Assembly: GCA_964563395.1 (NCBI GenBank) | Contig: CAZLWK010000001.1 | Span: 124,001 to 188,000, forward strand | Direction of reading: 5' to 3' | Origin: JBEVOS01 sp964563395 | Lineage (GTDB): Bacteria; Pseudomonadota; Alphaproteobacteria; Caulobacterales; Aquidulcibacteraceae | DNA: 64,000 nt | In this document: positions 24,443 to 33,288 of the stretch, piece after piece | How positions within the stretch are numbered: the first letter of the stretch is position 1 | Layout of the letters: the number at the start of each line of letters is the position of its first letter | The notes under the pieces: generated by a model | Databases searched by the model: none | The model's input: only the letters and a program-made list of their open reading frames with translations | Told to the model about the DNA's origin: nothing | Position numbers and translations under genes: made by a program

Positions 24443-25228
24443 ATGAGCGAACCAGCGCCCGTCGCGGCGCGGCTTGAAGCCGTGCAAGGCGCGTTGCGCC
24501 GCGCGGCGAACGCGACGGGCGTCGATTTTTCTCTGCTCGTCGAGACGGCGCGGCGCGAAAGCGCGTTCAGCCCCAATGCGCGCGCGGCGACGTCGTCGGC
24601 GACGGGCTTGTTCCAATTCATCGAAAGCACGTGGCTCGACATGGTGCGCCGTCACGGCGCGGAACATGGGCTCGGCGCCTATGCGCAAGTGATCGGCGTG
24701 CGCAATGGCCGCGCGCACGTGGCCGATCCCGCGCTTCGGGCGCAAATCCTGGCGCTGCGCACCGATCCGGATGCGAGCGCCCGCATGGCGGGCGAATTGG
24801 CGCGGGAGAATGCGGCGTTCCTGGCAGACCGGCTTGGCCGGGCGCCAAGCGCAGGCGAGCTCTATGCCGCCCATGTCATGGGGCCCACCGGCGCGGCGCG
24901 TCTCATCGCGGCGGCGCGGGACGGCGCGCCGAACGCGGCCGCCTTGTTTCCGACCGAAGCCGCCGCCAATCGCGGCCTATTTTATCGCAATGGCGCGCCG
25001 GTAAGCGCGCAGGCGCTCGTGGAGCGCTTCTCGATCGACGCCGATGCGGCTTTCGACGCGCCAAACAATGGCGGCGGCTCGGATTATGCGGGTGTGTTGT
25101 CGCCAGCGCTGGCGCAGGCGCTCTTCGCTTTCGCGATCCTGCCGCTGCTCCGATCTGGCGATGACACGCAGAGCGATCCCCTGCGCGGGCTGGAAGCTTA
25201 TGCCCGGGCGCAGAGGAGCGGCCTTTAG
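24443..25228 (+). CDS. Lytic transglycosylase-fold protein, possibly flagellum/pilus related
   Basis: A 261-residue protein with a lysozyme-like SLT domain at the N-terminus: VETARRESAFSPNARA contains the catalytic glutamate (RES), followed by SATGLFQFIESTWLDM. No signal peptide is seen, which is usual for the alphaproteobacterial members that work at the flagellum or in export through another route. A CtrA-like site lies just upstream, and Caulobacter PleA, a transglycosylase needed for pili and flagella, is a possible counterpart. The C-terminal 60 residues include a hydrophobic stretch (LSPALAQALFAFAILPLL). It ends three bases before convergent sodC. Confidence 0.8.
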   Translation: MSEPAPVAARLEAVQGALRRAANATGVDFSLLVETARRESAFSPNARAATSSATGLFQFIESTWLDMVRRHGAEHGLGAYAQVIGVRNGRAHVADPALRAQILALRTDPDASARMAGELARENAAFLADRLGRAPSAGELYAAHVMGPTGAARLIAAARDGAPNAAALFPTEAAANRGLFYRNGAPVSAQALVERFSIDADAAFDAPNNGGGSDYAGVLSPALAQALFAFAILPLLRSGDDTQSDPLRGLEAYARAQRSGL

Positions 25229-25231
25229 CGT

Positions 25232-25819
25232 CTAGCGGCCTTCCGGCGCTTGGATGATCGCGCAGGCGATGCGCGGACCGGCGCCGCCGATGGGCTGGCT
25301 GACATGGTCGTCCGGATTGTTGTGGATCACTAGGGCCGCGCCGTCCGCGTCCATCAGATTGACCCGGCCCCGCGCCCGCGAGAGCGCCACGCCGTGGGCG
25401 TAGAGCTCGACCACTGTGGGGACCTGGCCAGGGGGAACGAGAAGGTTCGGCAAATCGCCGGTCTCCGGCCCATCGGGATTGAGGAGGCCATGCTGGGACC
25501 GGCCCTCGTGGCCGACATGGGCGCCCGCCGCCGCGAACGCCTCGCCGCCGCAATCGCCCTTTTCATGCAGGTGCAGGCCATGCCAGCCGGGCGCCAGGGC
25601 GTTGGGCAGAAGGTTGATGCGCAGCAGAACCCCCTCCGGCCCTTCCGCGAGGGTCAAAAGCCCCACCGCGCGCCCGTCCAGCGCCACGATCGGCGCCTGC
25701 ACCGCGCTCGGCGGCGGCGGCAGGGAGGGCACTTGCAGCGGCGGAGCGGTCGCGCATCCCGACAAGGCCAGGGCCATAAGGGCCGTCGCGGAGGTTGGAA
25801 GGGCGAGTCCAAGGCGCAT
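25232..25819 (-). CDS. sodC: Cu/Zn superoxide dismutase, predicted lipoprotein
   Basis: A 195-residue SodC that removes superoxide in the periplasm. The signal MRLGLALPTSATALMALALSGC ends in the lipobox ALSGC. Copper ligands are in HGLHLHEKGDC and IHNNPDDH, and GAHVGHEG with QHGLLNPDGP forms the zinc loop; the C-terminal IACAII completes the disulfide. Where many SodC proteins have His before GD (GPHAGD) this one has Glu (GPETGDLPN). The ATG at 25819 is chosen because AGGA lies seven bases upstream and the signal peptide begins there; a GTG 24 bases earlier is in frame. It is divergent from gyrA with a 128-base gap. Confidence 0.92.
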   Translation of the reverse strand: MRLGLALPTSATALMALALSGCATAPPLQVPSLPPPPSAVQAPIVALDGRAVGLLTLAEGPEGVLLRINLLPNALAPGWHGLHLHEKGDCGGEAFAAAGAHVGHEGRSQHGLLNPDGPETGDLPNLLVPPGQVPTVVELYAHGVALSRARGRVNLMDADGAALVIHNNPDDHVSQPIGGAGPRIACAIIQAPEGR

Positions 25820-25869
25820 GAAAGGGTCCTGAATTTGCGACACGGGAAGGCGGATGCTAGCTTACCGAC

Positions 25870-25874
25870 GAGTC
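25870..25874. promoter_or_regulatory. GANTC (CcrM) site in the sodC/gyrA intergenic region
   Basis: GAGTC, the methylation site of the alphaproteobacterial cell-cycle methylase CcrM, 74 bases before the gyrA start. GcrA/CcrM control of topoisomerase genes is known in Caulobacter, so the site may be functional. A single five-base site can also be chance. Confidence 0.3.
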
Positions 25875-25947
25875 GAGCGCCCCACCGGCTCGCTAGGTTC
25901 CGCCGCCGGCCGTCCGGCTGATCGCCACCCAAATCAGCATAAAGATC

Positions 25948-28686
25948 GTGTCAGAACCACCCGATTCCCCCACAGATTTCGGCGGAGCGCAAAAGGGCGT
26001 GTCGCCCGTCTCGGTCGAGGACGAGCTCAAGAAATCCTATCTCGATTACGCGATGAGCGTGATCGTCTCGCGCGCCTTGCCCGATGCGCGCGATGGCCTG
26101 AAGCCGGTCCACCGGCGCATCCTCTATGCGATGGACGAGGCCGGCAACACGCACGATCGGCCGTATCGCAAAAGCGCCAAATCCGTCGGCGACGTCATGG
26201 GCAATTACCATCCCCATGGCGACGCGGCGATCTATATGACCCTCGTGCGCCTCGCCCAGGATTTCTCGATGGGGCTGACGCTCATCGACGGGCAGGGCAA
26301 TTTTGGTTCGATCGACGGCGATATGCCCGCCTCGATGCGTTATACCGAGGCGCGTCTCGCCAAATCGGCGCGCGCGCTGCTTGATAATATCGACGAAGGC
26401 ACGGTCGACTTTCAGGACAATTATGACGGCTCCGTTCAAGAGCCGACCGTGCTTCCGGCGCGGTTCCCCAATCTTCTCGTCAATGGCGGCGGCGGGATCG
26501 CGGTGGGGATGGCCACCAACATTCCCCCGCACAATCTGGGCGAGGTGATCGATGCGTGCGTTGCGCTAATCGACAAGCCGGATACGACCGATCTGGAATT
26601 ACTGGAAATCGTGCCCGGCCCGGATTTCCCCACGGGCGGTGAAATTCTCGGCCGCGCCGGCGCGCGCATGGCGCTGATGACCGGGCGCGGCTCCGTCGTT
26701 ATCCGCGCCAAACACCACACCGAAACCATTCGCGGCCGCGAAGCGATCGTATTCACCGAAATTCCCTATCAGGTGAACAAGGCCGAGACGGTAGAGAAGA
26801 TCGGCGAGCAGGTGCGCGAAAAGCGGATCGAAGGCATCGCCGAGGTGCGCGATGAATCCAATCGGTTCGGCGTGCGTGTCGTCGTGGAGTTGAAGCGCGA
26901 CGCCGTGCTCGATGTCGTACTCAATCAGCTCTATCGCTACACAGCGCTCCAGACCTCGTTCGGCGTGAACATGTTGGCGCTCAACGCCGGCCGTCCCGAA
27001 CAGATGGGCCTGCGCACCATCCTTGAAATTTTTCTACGCTTCCGCGAGCAGGTGGTCACGCGGCGTACCAAGTTCCGCTTGGCCAAGGCGCGCAAGCGCG
27101 GTCACGAAACGGTGGGCCTCGCCATCGCGGTGGCCAATATCGACGAAGTGATCCGGCTCATTCGCGAAAGCCCCGATCCGGCAACGGCGCGCGAGCGTCT
27201 GCAAAGCCGCGATTGGCCGGCAGGCGATATGACGCCGCTGATCGCGTTGATCGCCGATCCACGCTCCATCGTGGTGGAAGATGGCGCGGGCGGCGCGGTG
27301 GTGCGTCTGTCCGAGGAGCAAGCGCGCGCCATTCTCGCCTTGCAATTGTCGCGCCTTACCGGCCTGGGTCGCGACGACATCGCCAAGGCGGCCAATGAGA
27401 TCGCCGAGGAGATCAAGGAATTGCTGGCGATCCTGGCCAGCCGGACGCGCATATTCGACATCATCCGCGGTGAGTTGATGGCGGTTAAGGCTGAATTCGC
27501 GACGCCCCGCCGCACCAGCTTCTCGGAAAGCGACGGCGAGATCGACGACGAGGCGCTTATTCCGCGCGAGGACATGGTCGTCACGGTCACGCATGGCGGC
27601 TATGTGAAGCGAACGCCCCTCTCGCTCTACCGCACGCAAAGGCGCGGCGGAAAGGGCAAGAGCGGCATGCAGACCAAGGACGAGGATTTCATCACCCGTC
27701 TCTTCGTCGCCTCCACGCATACGCCGATCCTGTTCTTTTCCTCCACCGGCCAGGTGTACAAAGAGAAGGTGTGGCGCCTGCCGCTGGGCGATCCGCGCAC
27801 GCGCGGCCGTGCGCTGATCAACATGCTTCCTCTGGAGACCGGTGAGACGATCACGTCCGTCATGGCCTTGCCGGAGGACGAGCACGATTGGGAGCGCATG
27901 GATGTGATGTTCGCGACGCGCTCGGGTAATGTGCGCCGCAACAAGCTCTCCGATTTCACCCAGGTGAACCGCGCCGGTAAGATCGCCATGAAGCCCGATG
28001 AGGGCGACGGCATCGTCGACGTGCAAATCTGCGACGAGAACGACGACATCCTCCTCACCACGGCGAACGGCATGTGCATCCGCTTTCCGGTGACGGATGT
28101 GCGCGTGTTCCAGGGGCGTACCTCAACGGGCGTGCGCGGCATCGATCTGAAGGATGGCGACCGCGTGATCGGCATGGGCGTTCTGCGCCATGTCGACGTC
28201 ACGCCCGAGGAGCGCGGCGATTATCTGCGCTATTCCATCGCCAATCGCCGCACGGAAGGCGAAGAGGTGGAAGCGAGCGAGGGCGCCGAAGCCGAAGAGG
28301 CGGGCGCGGGCGCAACGCCGTTTGAGCGGCTCATGGAGCTTGCGGCGAAGGAACAATTCATCCTCACAATCACCTCCGAAGGCCTCGGCAAGCGCGCCTC
28401 CGCGTACGAGTATCGGGTGACGGGGCGCGGCGGCAAAGGGCTCATCGCCCACAAGCTGCCGCCGGCCGATGCGCGCCTCGTCGCCTCATTCCCGGTGCAG
28501 GAGAGCGAGGAATTGCTGCTCGTGACCGATAAGGGGCAGCTGATCCGCACCGGCGTGGCGCAAATTCGGATCGCCGGGCGGGCCACGCAAGGCGTCTGGA
28601 TCCTCCGCACCAGCGAGGACGAGCACGTCGTCGCCGCCGAGCGGCTTGAGGATGTCGGCGGCGAAGAAGCTGGAGAGGGCGAATGA
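25948..28686 (+). CDS. gyrA: DNA gyrase subunit A
   Basis: GyrA breaks and rejoins DNA in negative supercoiling, as A2B2 with GyrB. The 912-residue protein has the breakage-reunion domain with the active-site Tyr132 in ASMRYTEAR, and the C-terminal beta-pinwheel with the GyrA box QRRGGKG, which marks it as gyrase and not topoisomerase IV. The quinolone region reads HPHGDAAIYMTLVRLAQ: Ala93 replaces Ser83 of E. coli and Met97 replaces Asp87. An acidic insert (EGEEVEASEGAEAEEAG) lies late in the C-terminal domain. The start is a GTG with no ribosome site, possibly a leaderless message. Its TGA overlaps coaD in ATGA. Confidence 0.97.
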   Translation: MSEPPDSPTDFGGAQKGVSPVSVEDELKKSYLDYAMSVIVSRALPDARDGLKPVHRRILYAMDEAGNTHDRPYRKSAKSVGDVMGNYHPHGDAAIYMTLVRLAQDFSMGLTLIDGQGNFGSIDGDMPASMRYTEARLAKSARALLDNIDEGTVDFQDNYDGSVQEPTVLPARFPNLLVNGGGGIAVGMATNIPPHNLGEVIDACVALIDKPDTTDLELLEIVPGPDFPTGGEILGRAGARMALMTGRGSVVIRAKHHTETIRGREAIVFTEIPYQVNKAETVEKIGEQVREKRIEGIAEVRDESNRFGVRVVVELKRDAVLDVVLNQLYRYTALQTSFGVNMLALNAGRPEQMGLRTILEIFLRFREQVVTRRTKFRLAKARKRGHETVGLAIAVANIDEVIRLIRESPDPATARERLQSRDWPAGDMTPLIALIADPRSIVVEDGAGGAVVRLSEEQARAILALQLSRLTGLGRDDIAKAANEIAEEIKELLAILASRTRIFDIIRGELMAVKAEFATPRRTSFSESDGEIDDEALIPREDMVVTVTHGGYVKRTPLSLYRTQRRGGKGKSGMQTKDEDFITRLFVASTHTPILFFSSTGQVYKEKVWRLPLGDPRTRGRALINMLPLETGETITSVMALPEDEHDWERMDVMFATRSGNVRRNKLSDFTQVNRAGKIAMKPDEGDGIVDVQICDENDDILLTTANGMCIRFPVTDVRVFQGRTSTGVRGIDLKDGDRVIGMGVLRHVDVTPEERGDYLRYSIANRRTEGEEVEASEGAEAEEAGAGATPFERLMELAAKEQFILTITSEGLGKRASAYEYRVTGRGGKGLIAHKLPPADARLVASFPVQESEELLLVTDKGQLIRTGVAQIRIAGRATQGVWILRTSEDEHVVAAERLEDVGGEEAGEGE

Positions 28687-29183
28687 GCAAGCCCCGCATC
28701 GGCATGTATCCCGGCACATTCGACCCGGTGACGAACGGCCATCTCGACATCATTCGTCGCGCGGCCAAGCTGGTCGACCGTCTGGTGATCGGCGTGGCCA
28801 TCAACCGCGACAAGGGGCCCTTGTTTTCCTTGGACGAACGCGTGGCGCTCCTGGAGCACGAATGCGCCAAAATCGGCGCGGGAACGGAGATCGTCGTCCG
28901 TCCTTTCGACACATTGCTGGTTAAATTCGCCGAAAGTGTCGGCGCGCAGATCATCGTGCGTGGCCTCAGGGCGGTGTCTGATTTCGAGTATGAGTTTCAA
29001 ATGGTCGGCATGAATCAGCGGCTCGATCCCAATATCGAGACCGTCTTTCTCATGGCCGATCCGGCTCACCAGGCGGTGGCCTCGCGACTTGTGAAGGAAA
29101 TCGCGCGCCTAGAAGGGGACATCGCGCAATTTGTGCCGGCGGAAGTAGAACGACAGCTGAAGGCGAAGTTCCGGGGGACCTGA
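28683..29183 (+). CDS. coaD: Phosphopantetheine adenylyltransferase CoaD
   Basis: CoaD transfers AMP from ATP to 4'-phosphopantetheine, the penultimate step of coenzyme A synthesis. At 166 residues it has the normal length, with YPGTFDPVTNGHLDIIRRA (the nucleotidyltransferase T/HxGH motif), VRGLRAVSDFEYEFQM and the late SSRLVKE-type motif seen as ASRLVKEIA. It is translationally coupled to gyrA through ATGA and to the following cyclophilin through TGATG. The order gyrA-coaD-ppi-ppi-queA-tgt is common in Alphaproteobacteria. Confidence 0.97.
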   Translation: MSKPRIGMYPGTFDPVTNGHLDIIRRAAKLVDRLVIGVAINRDKGPLFSLDERVALLEHECAKIGAGTEIVVRPFDTLLVKFAESVGAQIIVRGLRAVSDFEYEFQMVGMNQRLDPNIETVFLMADPAHQAVASRLVKEIARLEGDIAQFVPAEVERQLKAKFRGT

Positions 29184-30073
29184 TGCGGCCGGCTCTTTTC
29201 ACGCGGTTTGTCCTGCTGCTCGCCAGCATGTGCGCCTGGATGGGCGCGAACGCCTACGCGCAGACGCCCGATCCAACCAAATGGCGCCAGCTCGATCCGG
29301 AATACACGCTCTATATCGACACCGTGCATGGCCGCATCATCGCCGAGCTCTATCCGGAGATCGCGCCGGCGCACGTGGAGCGTGTTCGTCAGCTGACGCG
29401 CGCGGGCTTTTATGACGGCCTCGTCTTTCACCGCGTGATCGACGGTTTCATGGCGCAGACGGGCGATCCGCTCGGCACGGGCGAGGGCGCCTCTACCCTG
29501 CCTGACCTGCAACAGGAATTTCTGTTCCGACGCGGGCCCGATATGCCCTTCATCGAGGCGGCCGCGCAAGGCGGCGCTCGCCAGGGCTTCTACAAGGCCA
29601 TGCCGATCGAGACGCAGCCGGACAGTCAAATGCTCGTCACTCGTGACGGCCGGGCGGCGGCGTGGGGCCTGCATTGCCCGGGCGTTGTGTCGATGGCGCG
29701 CGCGGACGATCTCAATTCCGCCAATTCGCAATTCTTCTTGATGCGCGCGGCCTATCCCTCGCTCGACAAGCGGTACACGACGTTCGGGCGCGTGGTGTGG
29801 GGCATGGAGGCCGTGCGGGCGATCGCGCCGGGCGAGCCGCCGCCCACACCGGATCGCATGCTGCGGGTGCGGCTTGCATCCGATGTTCCGGCCGCCGAAC
29901 GCGCGCCGCTTTACATCTTGCGCACCGAAAGCACTGATTTTCGCGATCTCATCGATGACGAGCGTCGTCGGCGTCGGGCGGATTTTTCTTTGTGCGATGT
30001 TGAAATTCCGGTCCGCGTGCCGGGCCAGGACAGGGAGAGGAATTGGTGGTCGATCATCCCGCTTCTGAATTAG
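29183..30073 (+). CDS. Periplasmic cyclophilin-type peptidyl-prolyl isomerase
   Basis: A 296-residue cyclophilin with an N-terminal signal peptide (FVLLLASMCAWMGANAYAQ). The core has GFYDGLVFHRVIDGFMAQTG, PGVVSMARADDLNSANSQFF and YTTFGRVVWGME. Compared with the short cytosolic form it has an insertion of about 40 residues (LPDLQQEFLFRRGPDMPF onward) and a C-terminal tail of about 60 residues with acidic and basic patches. It should catalyse proline isomerisation during folding of exported proteins. It begins in the coaD stop (TGATG) and overlaps the next cyclophilin gene by 28 bases. Confidence 0.9.
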   Translation: MRPALFTRFVLLLASMCAWMGANAYAQTPDPTKWRQLDPEYTLYIDTVHGRIIAELYPEIAPAHVERVRQLTRAGFYDGLVFHRVIDGFMAQTGDPLGTGEGASTLPDLQQEFLFRRGPDMPFIEAAAQGGARQGFYKAMPIETQPDSQMLVTRDGRAAAWGLHCPGVVSMARADDLNSANSQFFLMRAAYPSLDKRYTTFGRVVWGMEAVRAIAPGEPPPTPDRMLRVRLASDVPAAERAPLYILRTESTDFRDLIDDERRRRRADFSLCDVEIPVRVPGQDRERNWWSIIPLLN

Positions 30074-30504
30074 TGATGACGCTCGAAGGCGGGGAGGTCG
30101 TGATCAAGCTGCGGCCCGATCTCGCGCCGGGCCATGTGCAGCGCATCTCCGAATTGTCGAATGAAGGTTTTTATGACGGCGTGGTGTTTCACCGCGTCAT
30201 CCCTGGATTCATGGCGCAGGGCGGCGACCCAACCGGGCGCGGCACAGGCGGCTCCAAGAAGCCGAACCTCAAGGCGGAATTCTCGCGCGAACCGCATGTG
30301 CGGGGCGTTTGCTCCATGGCGCGGACCAACGATCCCAATTCGGCCAATTCGCAATTCTTCATCTGCTTTGACGACGCCACCTTCCTCGACGGCCAATATA
30401 CCGTGTGGGGCGAGGTGATCGCCGGCATGGAGCATGTGGACGCGCTGCCCAAGGGTGAGCCACCGCGCGCTCCAGGCAAGATCGTCTCCATGCGCACGCG
30501 GTGA
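30046..30504 (+). CDS. ppiB: Cytosolic cyclophilin-type peptidyl-prolyl isomerase
   Basis: A 152-residue cyclophilin without signal peptide. The core motifs are GFYDGVVFHRVIPGFMAQGG, TGGSKKP, GVCSMARTNDPNSANSQFF and YTVWGEV, which keep the catalytic Arg, Phe and Gln. I choose the GTG at 30046 because GGGAGAGG lies five bases upstream and the N-terminus then has the family length; a TTG three bases earlier and GTG/ATG codons at 30073/30076 are alternatives. It overlaps the end of the periplasmic cyclophilin gene, so one message gives both a periplasmic and a cytosolic isomerase. Confidence 0.9.
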   Translation: MVDHPASELVMTLEGGEVVIKLRPDLAPGHVQRISELSNEGFYDGVVFHRVIPGFMAQGGDPTGRGTGGSKKPNLKAEFSREPHVRGVCSMARTNDPNSANSQFFICFDDATFLDGQYTVWGEVIAGMEHVDALPKGEPPRAPGKIVSMRTR

Positions 30505-30537
30505 GCGCAGCGCGCGCACGCCTTTAATTGAAAGCCG

Positions 30538-31599
30538 ATGCGCGTCGATCTGTTCGATTTCGATCTGCCGGAGGCGCGCATCGCGCTCAGGCCCGCACGT
30601 CCGCGCGAGGCGGCGCGGCTGCTGCATGTGCCGCCCGCCGGCATGTTCGAGGATTTGGTGGTGCGCGACGCGCCACGGCTATTCCGCCCAGGCGACGTGC
30701 TGGTGTTCAACGACACCAAGGTCATTCCGGCCGCGCTTAGCGCCGTGCGGCCGGCGCGCGATCCCAAGGGGGCCTTGGCGCGCTTTTCGCTCAATCTTCA
30801 TCGCCGCGTCGCGCCCGACGCTTGGCGCGTTTTCGTGAAAGGCGCGCGGCGGCTTTCGGTCGGCGATGGGCTGTTCTTCGATGAAGGACTCTTCGCGAGA
30901 GTGTTGGAGAAAGGGGAAGAGGGAGACATGCTGTTGCGCTTCGATCGCGGCGGCCCCGAACTCGACGCCGCCATCGCCTCCGCGGGGCGCATGCCGCTTC
31001 CGCCTTACATCGCGGGCAAGCGCGCGATCGATGAAGCGGACGCCGAGGATTATCAGACAATGTTCGCCGCCGCGCCGGGCGCGGTGGCGGCGCCCACGGC
31101 AGGTTTGCATTTCACGCCCGGTCTGATGGAGCGCTTGGCGGCTGCGGGTGTCATGGCGGCGCGCGTGACGCTGCATGTGGGCGCGGGCACGTTCTTGCCG
31201 GTCAAGGCGGACGACACAGAGGCCCACAGAATGCACGCCGAATGGTTCGATCTGCCGGCCGAGACAGCCGATACGCTCAACCGCGCGCGCGCGGAGGGCG
31301 GGCGCGTCATCGCCATTGGGACGACCGCGCTGCGCACCTTGGAATCCGCCGCCGACCCGGAAGGCCGCGTGCGGGCCATGCGGGGCGAGACCGACATCTT
31401 CATCAGGCCGGGCTATCGGTTCAAAATTGTCGATGGGCTTTGGACCAATTTCCATCTGCCGCGCTCAACCCTCTTCATGCTCGTGAGCGCATTCGCGGGT
31501 TTGGAACGGATGCGCGCGGCCTATGCGCACGCCATCGCCGAGGAATATCGTTTCTATTCCTATGGCGACGCCACCTTGCTATGGCGCGCCGATCCATGA
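30538..31599 (+). CDS. queA: S-adenosylmethionine:tRNA ribosyltransferase-isomerase QueA
   Basis: QueA transfers the ribosyl part of SAM to preQ1 at position 34 of tRNA, giving epoxyqueuosine. The 353-residue protein has the family segments LVFNDTKVIPA, GRMPLPPYI, YQTMFAAAPGAVAAPTAGLHF (in part: AAPTAGLHFT), HVGAGTFLPV, GTTALRTLES and NFHLPRSTLFMLVSAF. Its TGA overlaps the ATG of tgt in ATGA, joining the two queuosine enzymes. The AT-rich TTTAATTGAAAG just upstream is the only gap (33 bases) in the gyrA-tgt run. Confidence 0.96.
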   Translation: MRVDLFDFDLPEARIALRPARPREAARLLHVPPAGMFEDLVVRDAPRLFRPGDVLVFNDTKVIPAALSAVRPARDPKGALARFSLNLHRRVAPDAWRVFVKGARRLSVGDGLFFDEGLFARVLEKGEEGDMLLRFDRGGPELDAAIASAGRMPLPPYIAGKRAIDEADAEDYQTMFAAAPGAVAAPTAGLHFTPGLMERLAAAGVMAARVTLHVGAGTFLPVKADDTEAHRMHAEWFDLPAETADTLNRARAEGGRVIAIGTTALRTLESAADPEGRVRAMRGETDIFIRPGYRFKIVDGLWTNFHLPRSTLFMLVSAFAGLERMRAAYAHAIAEEYRFYSYGDATLLWRADP

Positions 31600-32714
31600 G
31601 CCCCTTTCCGCTCGCCATCGAGGCCGAGGACGGTCGCGCCCGCGCGGGCCTTTGGCGCCAGCCGCGCGGCCTTGTCCACACGCCCGCTTTCATGCCCGTG
31701 GGCACGGCCGGCACGGTCAAGGGCCTCTCGTTCGATCAGGTGCGCCAGGCCGGCGCCCAGATCGTATTGTCGAACACCTATCATTTAATGCTCCGCCCAG
31801 GCGCGGAGCGCGTCGCGCGTCTTGGCGGTCTGCATCGCTTCATGGGGTGGAAAGGGCCGGTGCTGACTGATAGCGGCGGCTATCAAGTGATGTCGCTGGC
31901 GTCGCTGCGCACGCTTTCGGAGGAGGGCGTTCTCTTTCGCTCGCACATCGACGGATCGTCGCACGCACTGTCTCCCGAGCGCGCCACTGAAATTCAAGCC
32001 GATCTCCTGGGCGTCGATATCGCCATGCAATTGGACGAGTGCCCCGCCTTGCCCGCCCCGCGCGATGCGGTCGCGCGCGCCATGGAATTGTCGGCGCGCT
32101 GGGCTGTGCGCTGCAAAAGCGCTTTTGGCGAACGGACGCAGCAAAATCTCTTCGCCATCGTCCAAGGCGGCGTCGATGCGGAATTACGCGCGATTTCGGC
32201 GCAAAAATTGGTCGATGAAGGCTTTGACGGATACGCCGTCGGCGGCCTCGCCGTCGGCGAGAGCCGCGAAGAAATGTGCGCCACGCTCGACGCCACCGTG
32301 CCGCACCTGCCGCAAGACCGCATCCGCTATCTGATGGGCGTGGGCAAGCCGATCGACATCGTCGAGGCGGTCTGGCGCGGCGTAGATCTCTTCGATTGCG
32401 TGCTGCCCACGCGCTCGGGACGGCACGGCCAAGCCTGGACGGATCGCGGGCCGATCAACATCACCAATGCGCGCTTCGCCGAGGACCGAACGCCGCTGGA
32501 TGAAGAAACCGACTGCCCGGCGAGCCGGGATTATTCAAAGGCGTATCTTCATCATCTGTTCAAGGCGGGTGAGCTTTTGGGGCCCGTGCTGCTCTCTTGG
32601 CACAATGTCGCCTATTATCAGCGCCTCATGCGGCGCCTGCGCGCGGCGATCCTTGCGGGTCGCCTTGCAGAGTTTCGCGCGGCGTTTCTCGCGGGCCTCG
32701 ATCAGCGGGGCTGA
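31596..32714 (+). CDS. tgt: Queuine tRNA-ribosyltransferase Tgt with incomplete zinc site
   Basis: Tgt exchanges guanine 34 for preQ1 in Asp, Asn, His and Tyr tRNAs. The 372-residue TIM-barrel has SNTYHLMLRPG, the general acid Asp92 in TDSGGYQVMSL, AIVQGG, GGLAVGES and the nucleophile Asp267 in DLFDCVLPTRSGRHGQ. The zinc site is broken: bacterial enzymes have CxCxxC and a histidine, whereas here the segment reads ETDCPASRDY, so only Cys307 and His336 remain and the other two cysteines are Thr305 and Ser310. The fold may be stabilised without zinc. The 3' end overlaps a convergent lipoprotein gene by 13 bases. Confidence 0.94.
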   Translation: MSPFPLAIEAEDGRARAGLWRQPRGLVHTPAFMPVGTAGTVKGLSFDQVRQAGAQIVLSNTYHLMLRPGAERVARLGGLHRFMGWKGPVLTDSGGYQVMSLASLRTLSEEGVLFRSHIDGSSHALSPERATEIQADLLGVDIAMQLDECPALPAPRDAVARAMELSARWAVRCKSAFGERTQQNLFAIVQGGVDAELRAISAQKLVDEGFDGYAVGGLAVGESREEMCATLDATVPHLPQDRIRYLMGVGKPIDIVEAVWRGVDLFDCVLPTRSGRHGQAWTDRGPINITNARFAEDRTPLDEETDCPASRDYSKAYLHHLFKAGELLGPVLLSWHNVAYYQRLMRRLRAAILAGRLAEFRAAFLAGLDQRG

Positions 32715-33226
32715 GCATTCTCTTGCGGCGGCGGCGCCGGCAAAAGTCCTTCGCATCCCAGACCTACGCCCAAGCCGCGCAAGAAGGTGCGGCGTTGCTC
32801 TCCGCGCGCATACGCCGCCGCCGCGCGGCGCTCGGCGCGGCTTGCGCCTGAGAGCCGCCGGACCCAGCCGCGATACGGCACGATCTCCGCCGCGCTCGCC
32901 AATTCCCCGGCGGCGTAGTCCTCCGCCGCTTCAGCCGCGCGCGACGCAAGATTGCGTTCCTCGCCAGGCTGATAGCTTTCCTCGCCAAGAACGCCGGTGA
33001 GCATCGCGATCTCCGCCGATATGGATTGGCAGGTCGGCGCTTCCGGGGTCATTGCGTACGGATAGACGATGTCCCGCAATTCTTCGGGAATTGTCGGCCG
33101 GATCACGCCGACATCGCGCAGCGGCGTCTGCGCGGCGCTGACGAACGGATTGTCGTCGCGCCGCTCGCGCGAGGCGCAGCCGATCAGGAGAAACGCCGCC
33201 ACGGCCGCAACAATGATGGATTTCAT
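32702..33226 (-). CDS. Small lipoprotein of unknown function
   Basis: A 174-residue predicted lipoprotein: MKSIIVAAVAAFLLIGCAS has a clear signal with lipobox LIGC. The mature part contains YPYAMTPEAPTCQSISAEIAMLTGVLG and a helical, alanine- and arginine-rich C-terminus that resembles the alphaproteobacterial envelope proteins of unknown role with an ExxxLxxxLG core. I do not recognise a function. GGAGG lies six bases before the ATG. It shares a 62-base divergent region with hrpB and overlaps the end of tgt by 13 bases. Confidence 0.8.
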   Translation of the reverse strand: MKSIIVAAVAAFLLIGCASRERRDDNPFVSAAQTPLRDVGVIRPTIPEELRDIVYPYAMTPEAPTCQSISAEIAMLTGVLGEESYQPGEERNLASRAAEAAEDYAAGELASAAEIVPYRGWVRRLSGASRAERRAAAAYARGEQRRTFLRGLGVGLGCEGLLPAPPPQENAQPR

Positions 33227-33288
33227 GGCGCGCCTCCGGAAAGGCCTATTTTGACGCCCGGCGAGCGGACGTGCAAATCAGCGCGCCC

